Positions 45,704-55,336 of a stretch of DNA of 64,000 nt are shown piece after piece. The DNA is from Acidobacteriota bacterium (GTDB lineage: Bacteria > Acidobacteriota > Blastocatellia > UBA7656). The translations under genes were made by a program, and so were the position numbers. The notes beneath the pieces were generated by a model. That model was given only the letters and a program-made list of their open reading frames with translations. It was not told the origin of the DNA and searched no databases. Within the stretch, counting starts at the first letter, position 1. Every line of letters begins with the position of its first letter. Location: NCBI GenBank assembly GCA_040754075.1, contig JBFMDH010000024.1, positions 50,340 to 114,339 of the forward strand, read 5' to 3'.

Positions 45704-47047
45704 CTAAAAAGGCAATAACACATTGTCGATTATGATGCCATTCTCATCAAAACACACAATCGCTTGACCCGGCACATTCAATCTCAACTCGCTTCCCGAA
45801 ACCTTGAGTTTTTTGGATATTTGTTTTTTGTCTTCATTGATTAGCGTTGATATGAAATGCCCGCGTGAATCTTTTATTGTCCAATAGCGTTGCTTGCCAT
45901 CCTCTTTATAAGAAATGATTTCGCCATTCCAGGCGAGTTTGGAATACAAAGCAAAAACTTTTCCGGTGGGTGTGAGGTGCCAGCCTTTTGTAAGTGCCTC
46001 CCCTTTTAACTTCGCATCTCGTCCGCCGATAATCGTTGAAACCTGTCTGCGGTTCGTCCAATACATGATCGAATGATAGGGAACGGCGTGCGTATAGAGC
46101 GCGACAATGTCCGGCACAATCATTAACTCCGAAAGTTTACGGGCAAATTCCATCGCGTATTTATTCGTCAGGTGTGGGTTGCCATCAAGAAATAAGCGAA
46201 TGTTAAATTCCGTAATCAGATAGCGCATTTTCGGCGCAAAGGGACGAACAATTTTATTAAACAAATCAACACTTTTGGCGCGCACGCCTCCCGCATAAAG
46301 ATGTAACACACCATAAATATCTTCGCGATTTTTCAAATCGATACGCGAAGAGAGCGCCCGCATCATTCGCGTATTCCATTCGGTATCCGATAGTTTTGTC
46401 GGCGTGTTTTTAGAATCCCCAACCGTTAACGGAAGCGCGAATTTAACGCCGAGCGGCGTCAGTCTATCGATTACCTCGGCAGCGCGTTCGGCGTACGCTT
46501 CGGGCATCCAGGGTCGATGATTCAACCAGGGTTCATTGGATAATTCGATTGCCACGAGTTTTGATTTTCGATTTACTGCCAGGAAATTGCGAATCACCTT
46601 TTCAGCAATCGCCCCTCCCTCTTCGACGTTGATTCCGATGACCGTTGAAAACGGTTGGGTCGAAAGGTAATCGGAAAAATCGCTGAAAGGAAACCAAGGG
46701 TATTCATTGGTCATTTTATTTTCGGCTTTAATTTTTGATGAAGCCGCAACGCCCTCGGCGCTATACATTCCGTGAAAACTGAAACGCAACGAACGCACCC
46801 CTGCCATCTCCAGGGCTTCGGCAAATTCATCACCTTGTTGTGGGTCTTTCCAGGCATCAATAAGAATATGCGGACTGTCAGCCCAAGTCAGGTCGGCTCC
46901 AAGAAACGGCGCTCTTCTGGTTGAAGCCTGGGGGAGGAGCGATGGAGAGGCAGCAAAATTGGTTGAAGCCTCAGTTGATTTATTTTCCCCAATGCCGGGA
47001 ATAAGCAGCGAAAAAATCAGCGTGACTAAAATGGTTATGTTTTTCAT
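45704..47047 (-). CDS. Secreted clan GH-A glycosidase-like protein
   Basis: 447 residues with a signal peptide. The central part is a TIM barrel of the GH-A type: LRFSFHGMYSA, the acid/base region VAIELSNEPWLNHRPW, and a likely nucleophile in YLITEFNIRLF near the end of strand seven. The spacing between the two Glu residues (about 115) is plausible. A C-terminal beta domain (VSGSELRLNVPGQAIVCF) follows. It is probably a periplasmic or secreted beta-glycosidase related to GH5/GH39/GH79-like enzymes; the exact family and substrate cannot be told by eye. It lies 21 nt downstream of the AI-2E transporter gene on the same strand. Confidence 0.72.
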   Translation of the reverse strand: MKNITILVTLIFSLLIPGIGENKSTEASTNFAASPSLLPQASTRRAPFLGADLTWADSPHILIDAWKDPQQGDEFAEALEMAGVRSLRFSFHGMYSAEGVAASSKIKAENKMTNEYPWFPFSDFSDYLSTQPFSTVIGINVEEGGAIAEKVIRNFLAVNRKSKLVAIELSNEPWLNHRPWMPEAYAERAAEVIDRLTPLGVKFALPLTVGDSKNTPTKLSDTEWNTRMMRALSSRIDLKNREDIYGVLHLYAGGVRAKSVDLFNKIVRPFAPKMRYLITEFNIRLFLDGNPHLTNKYAMEFARKLSELMIVPDIVALYTHAVPYHSIMYWTNRRQVSTIIGGRDAKLKGEALTKGWHLTPTGKVFALYSKLAWNGEIISYKEDGKQRYWTIKDSRGHFISTLINEDKKQISKKLKVSGSELRLNVPGQAIVCFDENGIIIDNVLLPF

Positions 47048-47068
47048 TTCAATTCAAATTTAAAACGC

Positions 47069-48310
47069 TCAGGTTGAAATTTCTTTTTGAGATTCAATTT
47101 CAACCGATTGCGTTTCCAATTCGATTGAATCATTTGAAATTTTTATCGAACTGGTTTCAAAATCTACCTTTGAAGATTCGATTTCGGTGCGTTCGGCTTT
47201 GATTTTTTCAAGCCCTCGATAGGCGCGATAGTGGTGAATAAACACGATGATTAAACCGACCACCGGAATGGAAAAGAAGATGCCGATCAGACCGGCGATT
47301 TCAGCACCGGCAAGAATCGCAAGGATAACGATGAACGGCGGCATTTTAATGCCTTCACCGATGATGCGCGGATAAATGACATAATCCTGCGCGAGCCTCA
47401 GAATAATTAAAAACAGCGCCGCAATAAATGCGGTTTTAATTGAGTAAATTGCCGACAAACTGACAATAATCACCGCAGCGATTAAGGGTCCGGCTAAGGG
47501 AACGAATTCCATAAAGCCCGACATCACACCTAAAACCACCGGGTAAGGCGCACCGATTATCCACAAACCGACGCTGACCAAAAGACCAATGACGATACAG
47601 GCAGTAATTTGTGCGCGAATATAAGCGGCGATGGTTTTACTCATATCCAGTAACATCCACCGCACTCGCTTTTTTAATTTGTCGTTAGGCATGGCGTCGA
47701 TGATTGCATCACCGACGTGCGAGGCATCTTTCAACAGAAAAAAGGAAATCACCGGAACCAGAATCAACCAGGGTAAATATTGCAGGTATGCCAGAAGTCC
47801 GACGACATGGGATTGCAGCCACGGAAACAGGGCTTCGGCGATTGCTGTACTCTCTTTCAATAAGTAATCCTGGACGCTGCGCGAGAGGTTCGCATGTTTA
47901 ACCCACATATTGGCATTTTTTATGGTGCTGTTAATGTTGTTTGATGCGGACGCGATATAGGTCGGTAAATTCTGCGCTAAATCAGTAACCTGATCCCAGA
48001 GTTTGGGAATCAGGATTTCCAATACAACAAACAAAATACCGCCGACCAGAATATAGACCACACAGATTGCCGTCGGTTTGGATAACTTTAATTCTTTGCC
48101 TCTGAAATAGACGGCATTTTCAAATAGACCCACGAGCGGCGCGAGCAGATAAGAGAAAAATATGGAAATAATCAACAGTAAAATTAAGGCACTGAGTTTA
48201 TAAACCAACCAGGCGGCAAGCAATATTCCAAGGATTATCGCAATGACGCGCACACAAACGGTTGTGTAAACCCTGATCAATTCCGAGCGGTCAGTTACCC
48301 TTTTTTTCAT
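47069..48310 (-). CDS. AI-2E family (PerM/TqsA) transporter
   Basis: 413 residues from the ATG at 48310, with AGGGGGC upstream; the frame extends to a TTG at 48361 without such a site. Eight or so membrane helices, with the family segments AALVYKLSALILLLIISIFFSYLLAP (split over helices 1-2), PWLILVPVISFFLLKD and GAPYPVVLGVMSGFMEFVPLAGPLIAA. Members export signals, Na+/H+ or other small solutes. A 40-residue C-terminal tail consists of loosely repeated S/I-E units (EIESSKVDFETSSIKI, IELETQSVEIES), which is unusual. Confidence 0.9.
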   Translation of the reverse strand: MKKRVTDRSELIRVYTTVCVRVIAIILGILLAAWLVYKLSALILLLIISIFFSYLLAPLVGLFENAVYFRGKELKLSKPTAICVVYILVGGILFVVLEILIPKLWDQVTDLAQNLPTYIASASNNINSTIKNANMWVKHANLSRSVQDYLLKESTAIAEALFPWLQSHVVGLLAYLQYLPWLILVPVISFFLLKDASHVGDAIIDAMPNDKLKKRVRWMLLDMSKTIAAYIRAQITACIVIGLLVSVGLWIIGAPYPVVLGVMSGFMEFVPLAGPLIAAVIIVSLSAIYSIKTAFIAALFLIILRLAQDYVIYPRIIGEGIKMPPFIVILAILAGAEIAGLIGIFFSIPVVGLIIVFIHHYRAYRGLEKIKAERTEIESSKVDFETSSIKISNDSIELETQSVEIESQKEIST

Positions 48311-48373
48311 GATGTGCCCCCTGTTTTTTCCGGGCGTCTTACCGGCAAACCCGTCCGTCAATACACCGAATAG

Positions 48374-48404
48374 AAAAAAGGCATAAGCTTTAACAGCTTA
48401 TGCC
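48374..48404 (-). terminator. Rho-independent terminator of ctpA
   Basis: AGCTTATGCC (48395-48404) and GGCATAAGCT (48380-48389) form a perfect 10-bp stem with a 5-nt loop; on the minus strand it is followed by six T (48379-48374). It lies 32 nt after the ctpA stop and just before the AI-2E transporter gene, so the two genes are separate units. Confidence 0.9.
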
Positions 48405-48435
48405 CTGCTTTTGAGATTTGAACTAATCTTTAAAA

Positions 48436-50106
48436 CTAATCGTCCTTTCGCAAACCGGCGGCTCGCGACGCGCGTTTTGATTCTTCTGCCATCTGCTTGG
48501 CGGTTGGCATTTCAGTCAAGGCGCGCTGTACCTGATAATCGCCTTCAAGGAGAATTTGCGCTGCCACTTCCTGACCATACGCCGCGGTTACGACTTCGTA
48601 GCGAATTTGTCGTTTAATCCACTCGACATCTTTATCAACCCGCGTTTCATCAATTTTGGCTTCTTTATATTCGCGCTTGTAATCCGCCAGGTACTTTTTA
48701 AATGCCGCAATCACTTTATCATTAACGACATATTCATTGGCGGTCAGGCGATGCGAGTGATCGACGGTTCGATCAATTCTGAATTCAGGAAACCCGGCAA
48801 TCTGTCCGGTGATCAACAGTCTGGCAAACTGGAAGGTCGGTTCCCACCAGGTTCTGCGCAGGTCAAACTCTTTGGTTGGGGTTTTCACCTCAACATCAGG
48901 GTCAATGCCGCCGCCACCGTAAACCACGCGACCTAAATCGGTTTTCTTCTCCTCTTTTTTGGTCGCCGCCGAGCGGTCAGAGTGGAAAATATAGTCGTAG
49001 AACGAGCGATTGGAATACTCGCGCTGAATGAGTCGTCCGCTTGGCGTGTAGTATTGACCGGTTGTGAGCGTCAATCCCGAACCATCGCGTAAGGGGAAAA
49101 TATTTTGCACCAAACCTTTGCCGAAACTGTTTTCGCCGATTAATCGCGCGCGGTCGTGGTCTTGAAGCGCACCCGCCACAATCTCGGACGCAGAGGCCGA
49201 GCCTCGGTCAATTAACACAATCAGCGGATAATCTTCCGGTGTAGAGTTTCTCGCTTTTAATTCCCTCGGCGGAAAAATATTGGGATTTCTTCCGCGCATC
49301 GACACGATGGTCTGTCCCTGATAAAGGAAGAGGTTCGTCACCCGATAAGCCTGATCCACCAAACCGCCGCGATTGCCTCTCAGGTCTAAAATCAGCGAAT
49401 TCATTCCCTGCTGTTTAAGGTCGATTAAAGCCCTTTGAACATCATCATAGGTCGTCTGGGTAAATCCGCGGAAAAGGTTTATGTAACCCACACCACTTGG
49501 CAAGATCGAATAATTGGGAATCGAGGGAAGCGGAACCGAACTTCTGACGATACTAAATTTCAACGGTTCGCTAATTCCGGCGCGTAAAACCTTAACGGTT
49601 ACGCCGGTGCCCTCCGGGCCGATTAATTTATTGGAAACCTGGTTTGATGACCAACCATCGGTAGATTCACCATTGATTTCAACGATATGATCACCATATC
49701 GCAATCCGGCTTTATAAGCTGGCGTGCCATTAAACGGCGAAACAATGTAGGTTTTACCGTTTCTTTGAACAATCGTTGAGCCAATGCCGGAGTAGCGACT
49801 TCGCTGGTCATTTTGAAAGGCTTCCCACTCTTTGGCGGTAAAGTATGAAGAGTGCGGGTCAAGGGTGTGTAACATTCCAAGTATTGAGGATTGATACACC
49901 TTTTCATAACTTTCAGAGTTCATTTGACCGGCATAATTGTCCATCACGACGCTTAATGCGCCGATAAAATCCTGAACGATTTTTTTCCTCGAAGCATTAT
50001 CATCACTATCTTGTTGAATCAGTCTTTGAGAAGGATGTGCGCCGACAAAAACCATCGGTAATAGCAGCGCAATCAATAAGGCGAAGTATCGGTTGATTTT
50101 ATTCAT
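48436..50106 (-). CDS. ctpA: C-terminal processing peptidase (S41 family)
   Basis: 556 residues from the ATG at 50106, with AAAGGAACCGC directly upstream and a signal peptide (YFALLIALLLPMVFVGA) behind it. Order: N-terminal helices, PDZ domain (SGIGSTIVQRNGKTYIVSPFNGTPAYKAGLRYGD), and S41 protease domain with the catalytic Ser in DRGSASASEIVAG and Lys in GENSFGKGLVQ. It trims periplasmic proteins or cell-wall hydrolases at their C-termini. After the protease, a 130-residue helical tail (FKKYLADYKREYKEAKIDETR) is longer than in minimal CtpA. Its terminator is seen. Confidence 0.93.
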   Translation of the reverse strand: MNKINRYFALLIALLLPMVFVGAHPSQRLIQQDSDDNASRKKIVQDFIGALSVVMDNYAGQMNSESYEKVYQSSILGMLHTLDPHSSYFTAKEWEAFQNDQRSRYSGIGSTIVQRNGKTYIVSPFNGTPAYKAGLRYGDHIVEINGESTDGWSSNQVSNKLIGPEGTGVTVKVLRAGISEPLKFSIVRSSVPLPSIPNYSILPSGVGYINLFRGFTQTTYDDVQRALIDLKQQGMNSLILDLRGNRGGLVDQAYRVTNLFLYQGQTIVSMRGRNPNIFPPRELKARNSTPEDYPLIVLIDRGSASASEIVAGALQDHDRARLIGENSFGKGLVQNIFPLRDGSGLTLTTGQYYTPSGRLIQREYSNRSFYDYIFHSDRSAATKKEEKKTDLGRVVYGGGGIDPDVEVKTPTKEFDLRRTWWEPTFQFARLLITGQIAGFPEFRIDRTVDHSHRLTANEYVVNDKVIAAFKKYLADYKREYKEAKIDETRVDKDVEWIKRQIRYEVVTAAYGQEVAAQILLEGDYQVQRALTEMPTAKQMAEESKRASRAAGLRKDD

Positions 50107-50339
50107 GCGGTTCCTTTGATTTACGACCTCCAAAGCGAAGCCTTCGTATCAACTGGGTCTAGCTAATGCTTTACCAAAAAGAATTAGCGTAAAAATACTA
50201 AAGCAATTTTTAACGGAAAACAACTCATGACAAAAATGAAGCCTGAGAATATTAAATAATTCCACAAAAGGCTTTCGTTAATCCCGGCAAATGATTAACA
50301 TTTTTATCAGTCGTCCGGTATGATGCAATAGTCGAAGCC

Positions 50340-51554
50340 ATGTTTGGAAACTCTAAAAAATTAGTTATGTGCCAAGCCTGTCGGGCTTTTGTTAACCCAT
50401 CGGAAAGGGTTTGTCCGCATTGCGGGTTGGATTCAGTGCCGGCGGGACGCACCTTTGCCAATACCGATAGCAATGGATTTGTTTCAATGCTCATCCTCAC
50501 GGTAAATGTATTATTATTTATCGGCATTACCGCTGTTGAAATAAAAAACGGGCGCGGCGCGGAAGCTCTTATGAAGGGACCTTTCACTATGGTTTTACTG
50601 GATTTCGGTTCCTTCTATAACCCGCTGGTCAATCAAGGGGAATGGTGGCGATTTATTACCCCTAATTTTTTACATATCGGAGTGTGGCACATTCTGTTTA
50701 ACAGTTATGCTCTGTATCAAATTGGGCCTTTAGTCGAGGAACTATACGGGTCTGCCAAATTCATTTTCATTTATTTGCTGACCGGGATTTTCGCCTTCGT
50801 CGCTTCCTATGTTTTCCATATCGGTGGCGCAGGAGCATCTGGGGCAATTTGCGGGTTAATCGGGTTGATGGCGGTATATGGGTATCGCGCCGGCGGGACA
50901 TTTGGCAAAACCATCATGAACAGCATGATTCGCTGGGCAGTTATCATAATTATTTTCGGGTTTATCATCGGAGCCAATAATGTGGGTCACATTGGTGGCT
51001 TGCTTTCCGGCGCAGTTTTAGGGTTTTTACTCAAAGGAACGCCTCCCGAAAATTCGACCAATGTAAAACTCTGGAACACCGTAGCGGTTATTTGTGGTCT
51101 TTTAATCGTAATCAGCTTTGCTCTGGTCGGCAAAAATTATGGCAACGTTCAGACCGCTTACCAGCAAAGTTCGACTGAAACTAACCGCATCAAACAGGGC
51201 GGCGAAAATATTATTGCCTTGAACAGAATAATCATTAACCTCGAAAACGAAATGAATAAATTGGTCGGGAATATGAATAACCAAGGCACCACCATCGACA
51301 CCGGCACATTAAAAAAGTTGAGCGAACAGATGGCAGCGATTCCTTCAATCGATGAGAAAAGCGATCAGATTAGATTGAAAATTAATGATTCATTAAAAAA
51401 ACTGGTTCAACATTTTGAAACGCCAAATCAACCAAAGGGCGCTAAAACCGAAACCGCCGGTGTGTTACTTGCCAATTTAAAGAATTCGATAAATGAATTT
51501 AATAATTGGGTAGATAGTGTTTTGAACGATTATGGGTTAATTAAAACACCCTGA
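50340..51554 (+). CDS. Rhomboid-family intramembrane protease with zinc ribbon
   Basis: 404 residues. An N-terminal zinc ribbon (MCQACRAFVNPSERVCPHCG, four Cys) is followed by a linker, then a six-helix rhomboid domain (about 45-245). The conserved WR loop is EWWRFITPNFLHIGVWHILFN, the catalytic Ser167 lies in GAGASGAICG and His217 in NNVGHIGGLLSG. The C-terminal part has one more membrane helix and then a long periplasmic coiled region (about 270-400) of unknown role. Rhomboids cut membrane proteins within or near the bilayer. The gene is read divergently from ctpA; the start has no strong ribosome binding site. Confidence 0.92.
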   Translation: MFGNSKKLVMCQACRAFVNPSERVCPHCGLDSVPAGRTFANTDSNGFVSMLILTVNVLLFIGITAVEIKNGRGAEALMKGPFTMVLLDFGSFYNPLVNQGEWWRFITPNFLHIGVWHILFNSYALYQIGPLVEELYGSAKFIFIYLLTGIFAFVASYVFHIGGAGASGAICGLIGLMAVYGYRAGGTFGKTIMNSMIRWAVIIIIFGFIIGANNVGHIGGLLSGAVLGFLLKGTPPENSTNVKLWNTVAVICGLLIVISFALVGKNYGNVQTAYQQSSTETNRIKQGGENIIALNRIIINLENEMNKLVGNMNNQGTTIDTGTLKKLSEQMAAIPSIDEKSDQIRLKINDSLKKLVQHFETPNQPKGAKTETAGVLLANLKNSINEFNNWVDSVLNDYGLIKTP

Positions 51555-51790
51555 TTCGTTTTTATTCATCCTTGCCAATTGCGTTCGGCAGCGTTCGCCG
51601 ATACAATCAAAACCAAAATTACCAAAATTTTTTTAGTTACTTCTAAAATTTTTATATTATTCAGGCAGTGGGAATACTTGGATTTTTTATCAAACGGTTC
51701 CGATAGTTTACTGAAACAACCCAAATAATTTTGCATCACATCGTTTTGTAACCAAATTGGAATAACGAAACCTGATAGGCAAGGTTAAAA

Positions 51791-54700
51791 ATGACAGCAC
51801 CGGGAAACAACAATATTTTTACCAAGGGGAAAAGGGCGCTCGAAGAAAGTCGATTCGAGGAGGCTGCCAATTTATTTCAAGGCGCGTTACGGGTGGGCGT
51901 ATCATCCCTGGATGAAGATGCGCAAATCCGCAGCTTTTATAATGAAACCCTGCACAAACTCGGACGGCATCGCAAACAACAGGAAATTCTTGCCAAGTAT
52001 GAAAACCCCAACGAGTTCGCTCGCCTGAGTGAACACACCCAGATGCTTGTGCTGATCAGACTGGGTTGGACCTATTCGGTTCTGTATGACATTCCTCGCG
52101 CCATCGCCTATTTCAATCAGGCATTGCCGATTGCTCGCCAATACGAAGAGGATGCGAGAATCGGAGATTGCTTTTTCGGGTTAGGGAATTCATACCGTTT
52201 CGTTTCGGAAATTCGCATCGCCCGTGACCATTACACCTCGGCGCTTGAACATTACCGGCGTTCCGGCAATTGGCGGGAAATCGCCGAGTGCTATTTAAAC
52301 GTCGGCAATATTGATGCGCGTGAAGGTGATTTTCAAAACGCCGTGAATCCGGTGTTACAGGCAATCGCCATTATCGGCGATCATAAAGAAGATAATTTAC
52401 TCGGTCGGGCATATAACGATCTGGCGCTTTTTTATGATCATCTGGGACATTCCAATTCAGAGATTCTGGCAGCCTGGAATAAATGCATCGACCACTTTAG
52501 GGATTCAGGCAATACCCTCTGGTTAGGCATCAACTATAACAATCTGGCAATGAAATTATTAAGGCTCGGGGATATTAAACGAGCCGAAGAATATGCTTCG
52601 TCCGCCGTCGAATTGATCCGTCCGACCGCCAGATTATCCCAGCTCGGTGGTGCCCTCGATACGCTGGCGCAGATTTATCTGATTCTCGGAAAAATTACTG
52701 AAGCCGATGCCCTTTTGGAAGAATCCATTCAAACCTTTGAAAAAATTAAGGCTGATAAAAAATCGCTCAATAAAGAGATTTATCTCGAACCTCAGACCTA
52801 TACGACGATTGGCAGAAGTTTTTTGATCAAGGGAAATCTGGAAAAAGCCATAGAGAATCTCTCCAAGGCGGTTGATATTGCCGTCCGCTTAGGTGACCGT
52901 CAGTATCTGGCGGATACCGAAATCTGGCTTGCTGAAGCATTGGTCAGGCAGGGAAAAATCGATAAAGCCAAAGAGACTCTGGAAGTCGTCCGCAAAGATT
53001 TACAGGTTTCCCCGGATATGGTGGCGTGGGGATTTCTCTCAAGGGTGGATGCTCAAATTGCCAGTGAACAGAACCATTTCGCCGCTGCCTTTCAATCGCT
53101 TGAACAGAGCAGCTCGCTTTTTGAAATCCGGGAAAATAAATATCAACGAGCAATTAATCAACTCATTTTTGCGCAAATTCTGGATAAACAAGGTGACGTA
53201 GTAAATGCCTTGCTCGAAATCCAAAAAGCCATAGCGGTATTCGAGCAAATCGGCGCGGTTATCGATTTGCAAAATTCCAAACAGGTTTATGAGAGGTTAT
53301 TAAACCGGAAAGTTGCGCCTCCGGTTAAACCGCCAAAACCTTATGGTCAAATTGAATTGGCATCGGCGTTTGACGGATTTGTGGCTCAGCGCCTGGTGCA
53401 GGCCGCCGTATCAAGAGAGTTACTGTTGCACGAATTGACCACAGTAATCAAATCCTTAACTCAGAGTAAGGCAGTAGTAATTTTTGAATCTGAAATCGAC
53501 CATGACGAAGTTAAACATAAACCGGGAAATTACAGGATACTCTCAGCCAACGGTTTGGATGACACCGCTCAAAAAAAAGAGGTTGAACTCATTAGTAAAG
53601 TCGCTGAAAAAGATTTTGAAAAAAATTTCATTTACTGGTTTTCCGATAACCAGCACTCCAACTTTCTTTTGCACATCGTGAATCCTCAAAATGAACGGTT
53701 CCTTCAAGGGAGAATCAGTCTGACGCCACTGGTTTCGATTGTTCAACAAGGGCTGGAAACCAACTATTTAAAAAGCCACCGCCGCAAACCCCGGGTATTT
53801 AATGCCTCGCGCGCCCTTGCAGAAATCGAACTGCCCGGGTTTATCTGCGCCAGTCGAGCAATGAACCGGGTAATCGAGCAAATCCATAAAATCCGCTCCT
53901 CGAATGTCACGGTGCTGATTACCGGGGAGTCGGGAACCGGCAAAGAATTAATTGCCCGCGCCATTCATGCCAGTTCGTCTCGAAGAACTAATAAATTCAT
54001 TCCCTTTAACTGTTCGGCAGCGCCTCGCGATTTAATCGAAAGTCAATTATTCGGTCATCGCAAAGGCTCTTTTAGCGGCGCGCAAACCGAAAATCGCGGC
54101 ATCATCCGTAATGCAGACCACGGCACGCTCTTTCTTGATGAAGTAGGCGATTTGCCCATTGACCTGCAACCCAAACTTTTACGCTTTCTTCAAGAAGGTG
54201 AAATCCTCTCACTCGGAGATAATGAACCGGAAATCGTCGATGTTCGCGTCGTAGCGGCAACCAACGCCAACCTCGAAGCGTCAGTGGCGCAGGGCAGATT
54301 TCGTGAAGACCTTTTTCATCGGTTGAACGTTATTCGCATCCAAATGCCGCCGCTAAGAGAAAGGCGTGAAGAGATTCCCGCCTTAATTAACTACTATTTG
54401 AAAGAATATCAAAAGCAGTCCTCGAAGAGTGACATTCAACTTGCCGAAGAGACTGTGGATTTGATGGTGGTGTATGATTGGCCCGGCAACGTTCGCCAAC
54501 TCTGTAATGAGATTCGCCGAATTGTGGCATATGGAGAATCGAACACGATTATTTATGCCGACTCTCTGTCACCGGAAATCGTCAGCGCCAGTCGCGAACT
54601 GAAAGACCAGCAATCACCGCTCATTTCTTCCACAGCCAATGTTGAACCGCTAACCCCGAACACGACCTTAGCGACAGCCATTGAAGAATTAGAACGACGA

Positions 54701-54814
54701 ATGATTCAAGAGGCGCTCAGACGCAGTGAAGGCAACATCGCACACGCCGCTAAAGAACTCGGTCTTTCCCGCAAAGGTCTTTACCTGAAACTCGACCGGC
54801 TGAAATCGAAATGA
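51791..54814 (+). CDS. TPR-containing sigma-54-type enhancer-binding regulator, copy 1
   Basis: 1007 residues. Residues about 10-500 are tetratricopeptide-like repeats (for example FEEAANLFQGALR, AIAYFNQALPIARQ, AIENLSKAVDIAV). Residues about 530-670 look like a degenerate GAF-type sensor (AVVIFESEIDHDE). The AAA+ domain spans about 690-925 with Walker A TGESGTGKE (near 713), GSFSGA loop at 759-764 (GAFTGA in typical sigma-54 activators), Walker B GTLFLDEVGDLP and WPGNVRQL. A Fis-type helix-turn-helix closes the protein (EGNIAHAAKELGLSRKGLYLKL). No receiver or PAS domain, so the input must come through the TPR/GAF-like part. A paralogue lies at 60.8 kb. Downstream a palindrome and a -24/-12 promoter precede a secreted-protein gene. 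Confidence 0.92.
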   Translation: MTAPGNNNIFTKGKRALEESRFEEAANLFQGALRVGVSSLDEDAQIRSFYNETLHKLGRHRKQQEILAKYENPNEFARLSEHTQMLVLIRLGWTYSVLYDIPRAIAYFNQALPIARQYEEDARIGDCFFGLGNSYRFVSEIRIARDHYTSALEHYRRSGNWREIAECYLNVGNIDAREGDFQNAVNPVLQAIAIIGDHKEDNLLGRAYNDLALFYDHLGHSNSEILAAWNKCIDHFRDSGNTLWLGINYNNLAMKLLRLGDIKRAEEYASSAVELIRPTARLSQLGGALDTLAQIYLILGKITEADALLEESIQTFEKIKADKKSLNKEIYLEPQTYTTIGRSFLIKGNLEKAIENLSKAVDIAVRLGDRQYLADTEIWLAEALVRQGKIDKAKETLEVVRKDLQVSPDMVAWGFLSRVDAQIASEQNHFAAAFQSLEQSSSLFEIRENKYQRAINQLIFAQILDKQGDVVNALLEIQKAIAVFEQIGAVIDLQNSKQVYERLLNRKVAPPVKPPKPYGQIELASAFDGFVAQRLVQAAVSRELLLHELTTVIKSLTQSKAVVIFESEIDHDEVKHKPGNYRILSANGLDDTAQKKEVELISKVAEKDFEKNFIYWFSDNQHSNFLLHIVNPQNERFLQGRISLTPLVSIVQQGLETNYLKSHRRKPRVFNASRALAEIELPGFICASRAMNRVIEQIHKIRSSNVTVLITGESGTGKELIARAIHASSSRRTNKFIPFNCSAAPRDLIESQLFGHRKGSFSGAQTENRGIIRNADHGTLFLDEVGDLPIDLQPKLLRFLQEGEILSLGDNEPEIVDVRVVAATNANLEASVAQGRFREDLFHRLNVIRIQMPPLRERREEIPALINYYLKEYQKQSSKSDIQLAEETVDLMVVYDWPGNVRQLCNEIRRIVAYGESNTIIYADSLSPEIVSASRELKDQQSPLISSTANVEPLTPNTTLATAIEELERRMIQEALRRSEGNIAHAAKELGLSRKGLYLKLDRLKSK

Positions 54815-54901
54815 ATACTCCCGGCAAACGGTATGCATAACAGGAAAATTAATCCTTAATTCCTAATAAAATGCGTTCGGGTGTCAAGTCAGTAGACAGA
54901 T

Positions 54902-54918
54902 GTGTAAAGGCTTTACAC
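54902..54918 (+). promoter_or_regulatory. Palindromic enhancer-site candidate
   Basis: GTGTAAAG-g-CTTTACAC is a perfect 17-bp palindrome about 145 bp upstream of the -24/-12 promoter. The preceding ACAGAT gives the word ACAGATGTGTA, found again at the tandem palindrome after the paralogous regulator (63905-63915). It is a good candidate binding site for the adjacent Fis-type regulator. Confidence 0.6.
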
Positions 54919-55060
54919 TTTCGGCTATTTGTCCAGATTATTTAATTTACAATAGCTTATTAATCCGACTGCCAACTAACTTGACAGATTCTTTCCGGTT
55001 CCCCGCGAACTTCAAATGCGAGAACCCTTGTAAATCCAATCGCGCTACCCCCCTTCACGC

Positions 55061-55077
55061 TTGGCATATTCTTTGCT
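55061..55077 (+). promoter_or_regulatory. Sigma-54 (-24/-12) promoter
   Basis: TTGGCATATTCTTTGCT keeps the GG and GC dinucleotides exactly 10 bp apart, as in the RpoN consensus TGGCAC-N5-TTGC, with TTGC and a following T intact. Transcription should start near 55087. The site lies between a sigma-54-type activator gene and the large secreted-protein gene, which makes a chance match less likely. Confidence 0.72.
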
Positions 55078-55202
55078 TAAAGAGCCTCATCCAAAGCGTT
55101 GCAATCAAAAACCTCGAGCAGCGGGATGGGTGTGTCATTTTACAGGTGTTAAGAACTATTGATTGAAAAATATTTTACGACGTAACACAGCCTAAAAATG
55201 TG

Positions 55203-55321
55203 CAACGCGAATGGGAAATCTCTTTGCCCGAGCACCCATTCGCGTTGTGAAACCAAAGCAAATGCGCTTCAGTCAAGCGCATTTGTATCAAATCTCTATC
55301 TCGAAAATCAATGCGATTTTC
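55203..55321 (+). promoter_or_regulatory. Three consecutive hairpins in the leader of the secreted-protein mRNA
   Basis: Hairpin 1 is a perfect 13-bp stem (55203-55215 with 55235-55247, 19-nt loop). Hairpin 2 is a perfect 11-bp stem (55259-55269 with 55275-55285, 5-nt loop). Hairpin 3 is a perfect 7-bp stem GAAAATC/GATTTTC (55303-55309 with 55315-55321, 5-nt loop) lying directly before the AGGAGA ribosome binding site at 55326. None has a U-tract, so they suggest mRNA stability or translation control rather than termination. Confidence 0.65.
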
Positions 55322-55336
55322 TTTCAGGAGAAAGCC

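Noticed and set aside
54900..55166. 88-codon plus-strand open frame over the palindrome and sigma-54 promoter
   Set aside because: It lies across regulatory sequence, has no ribosome binding site and no protein-like pattern.
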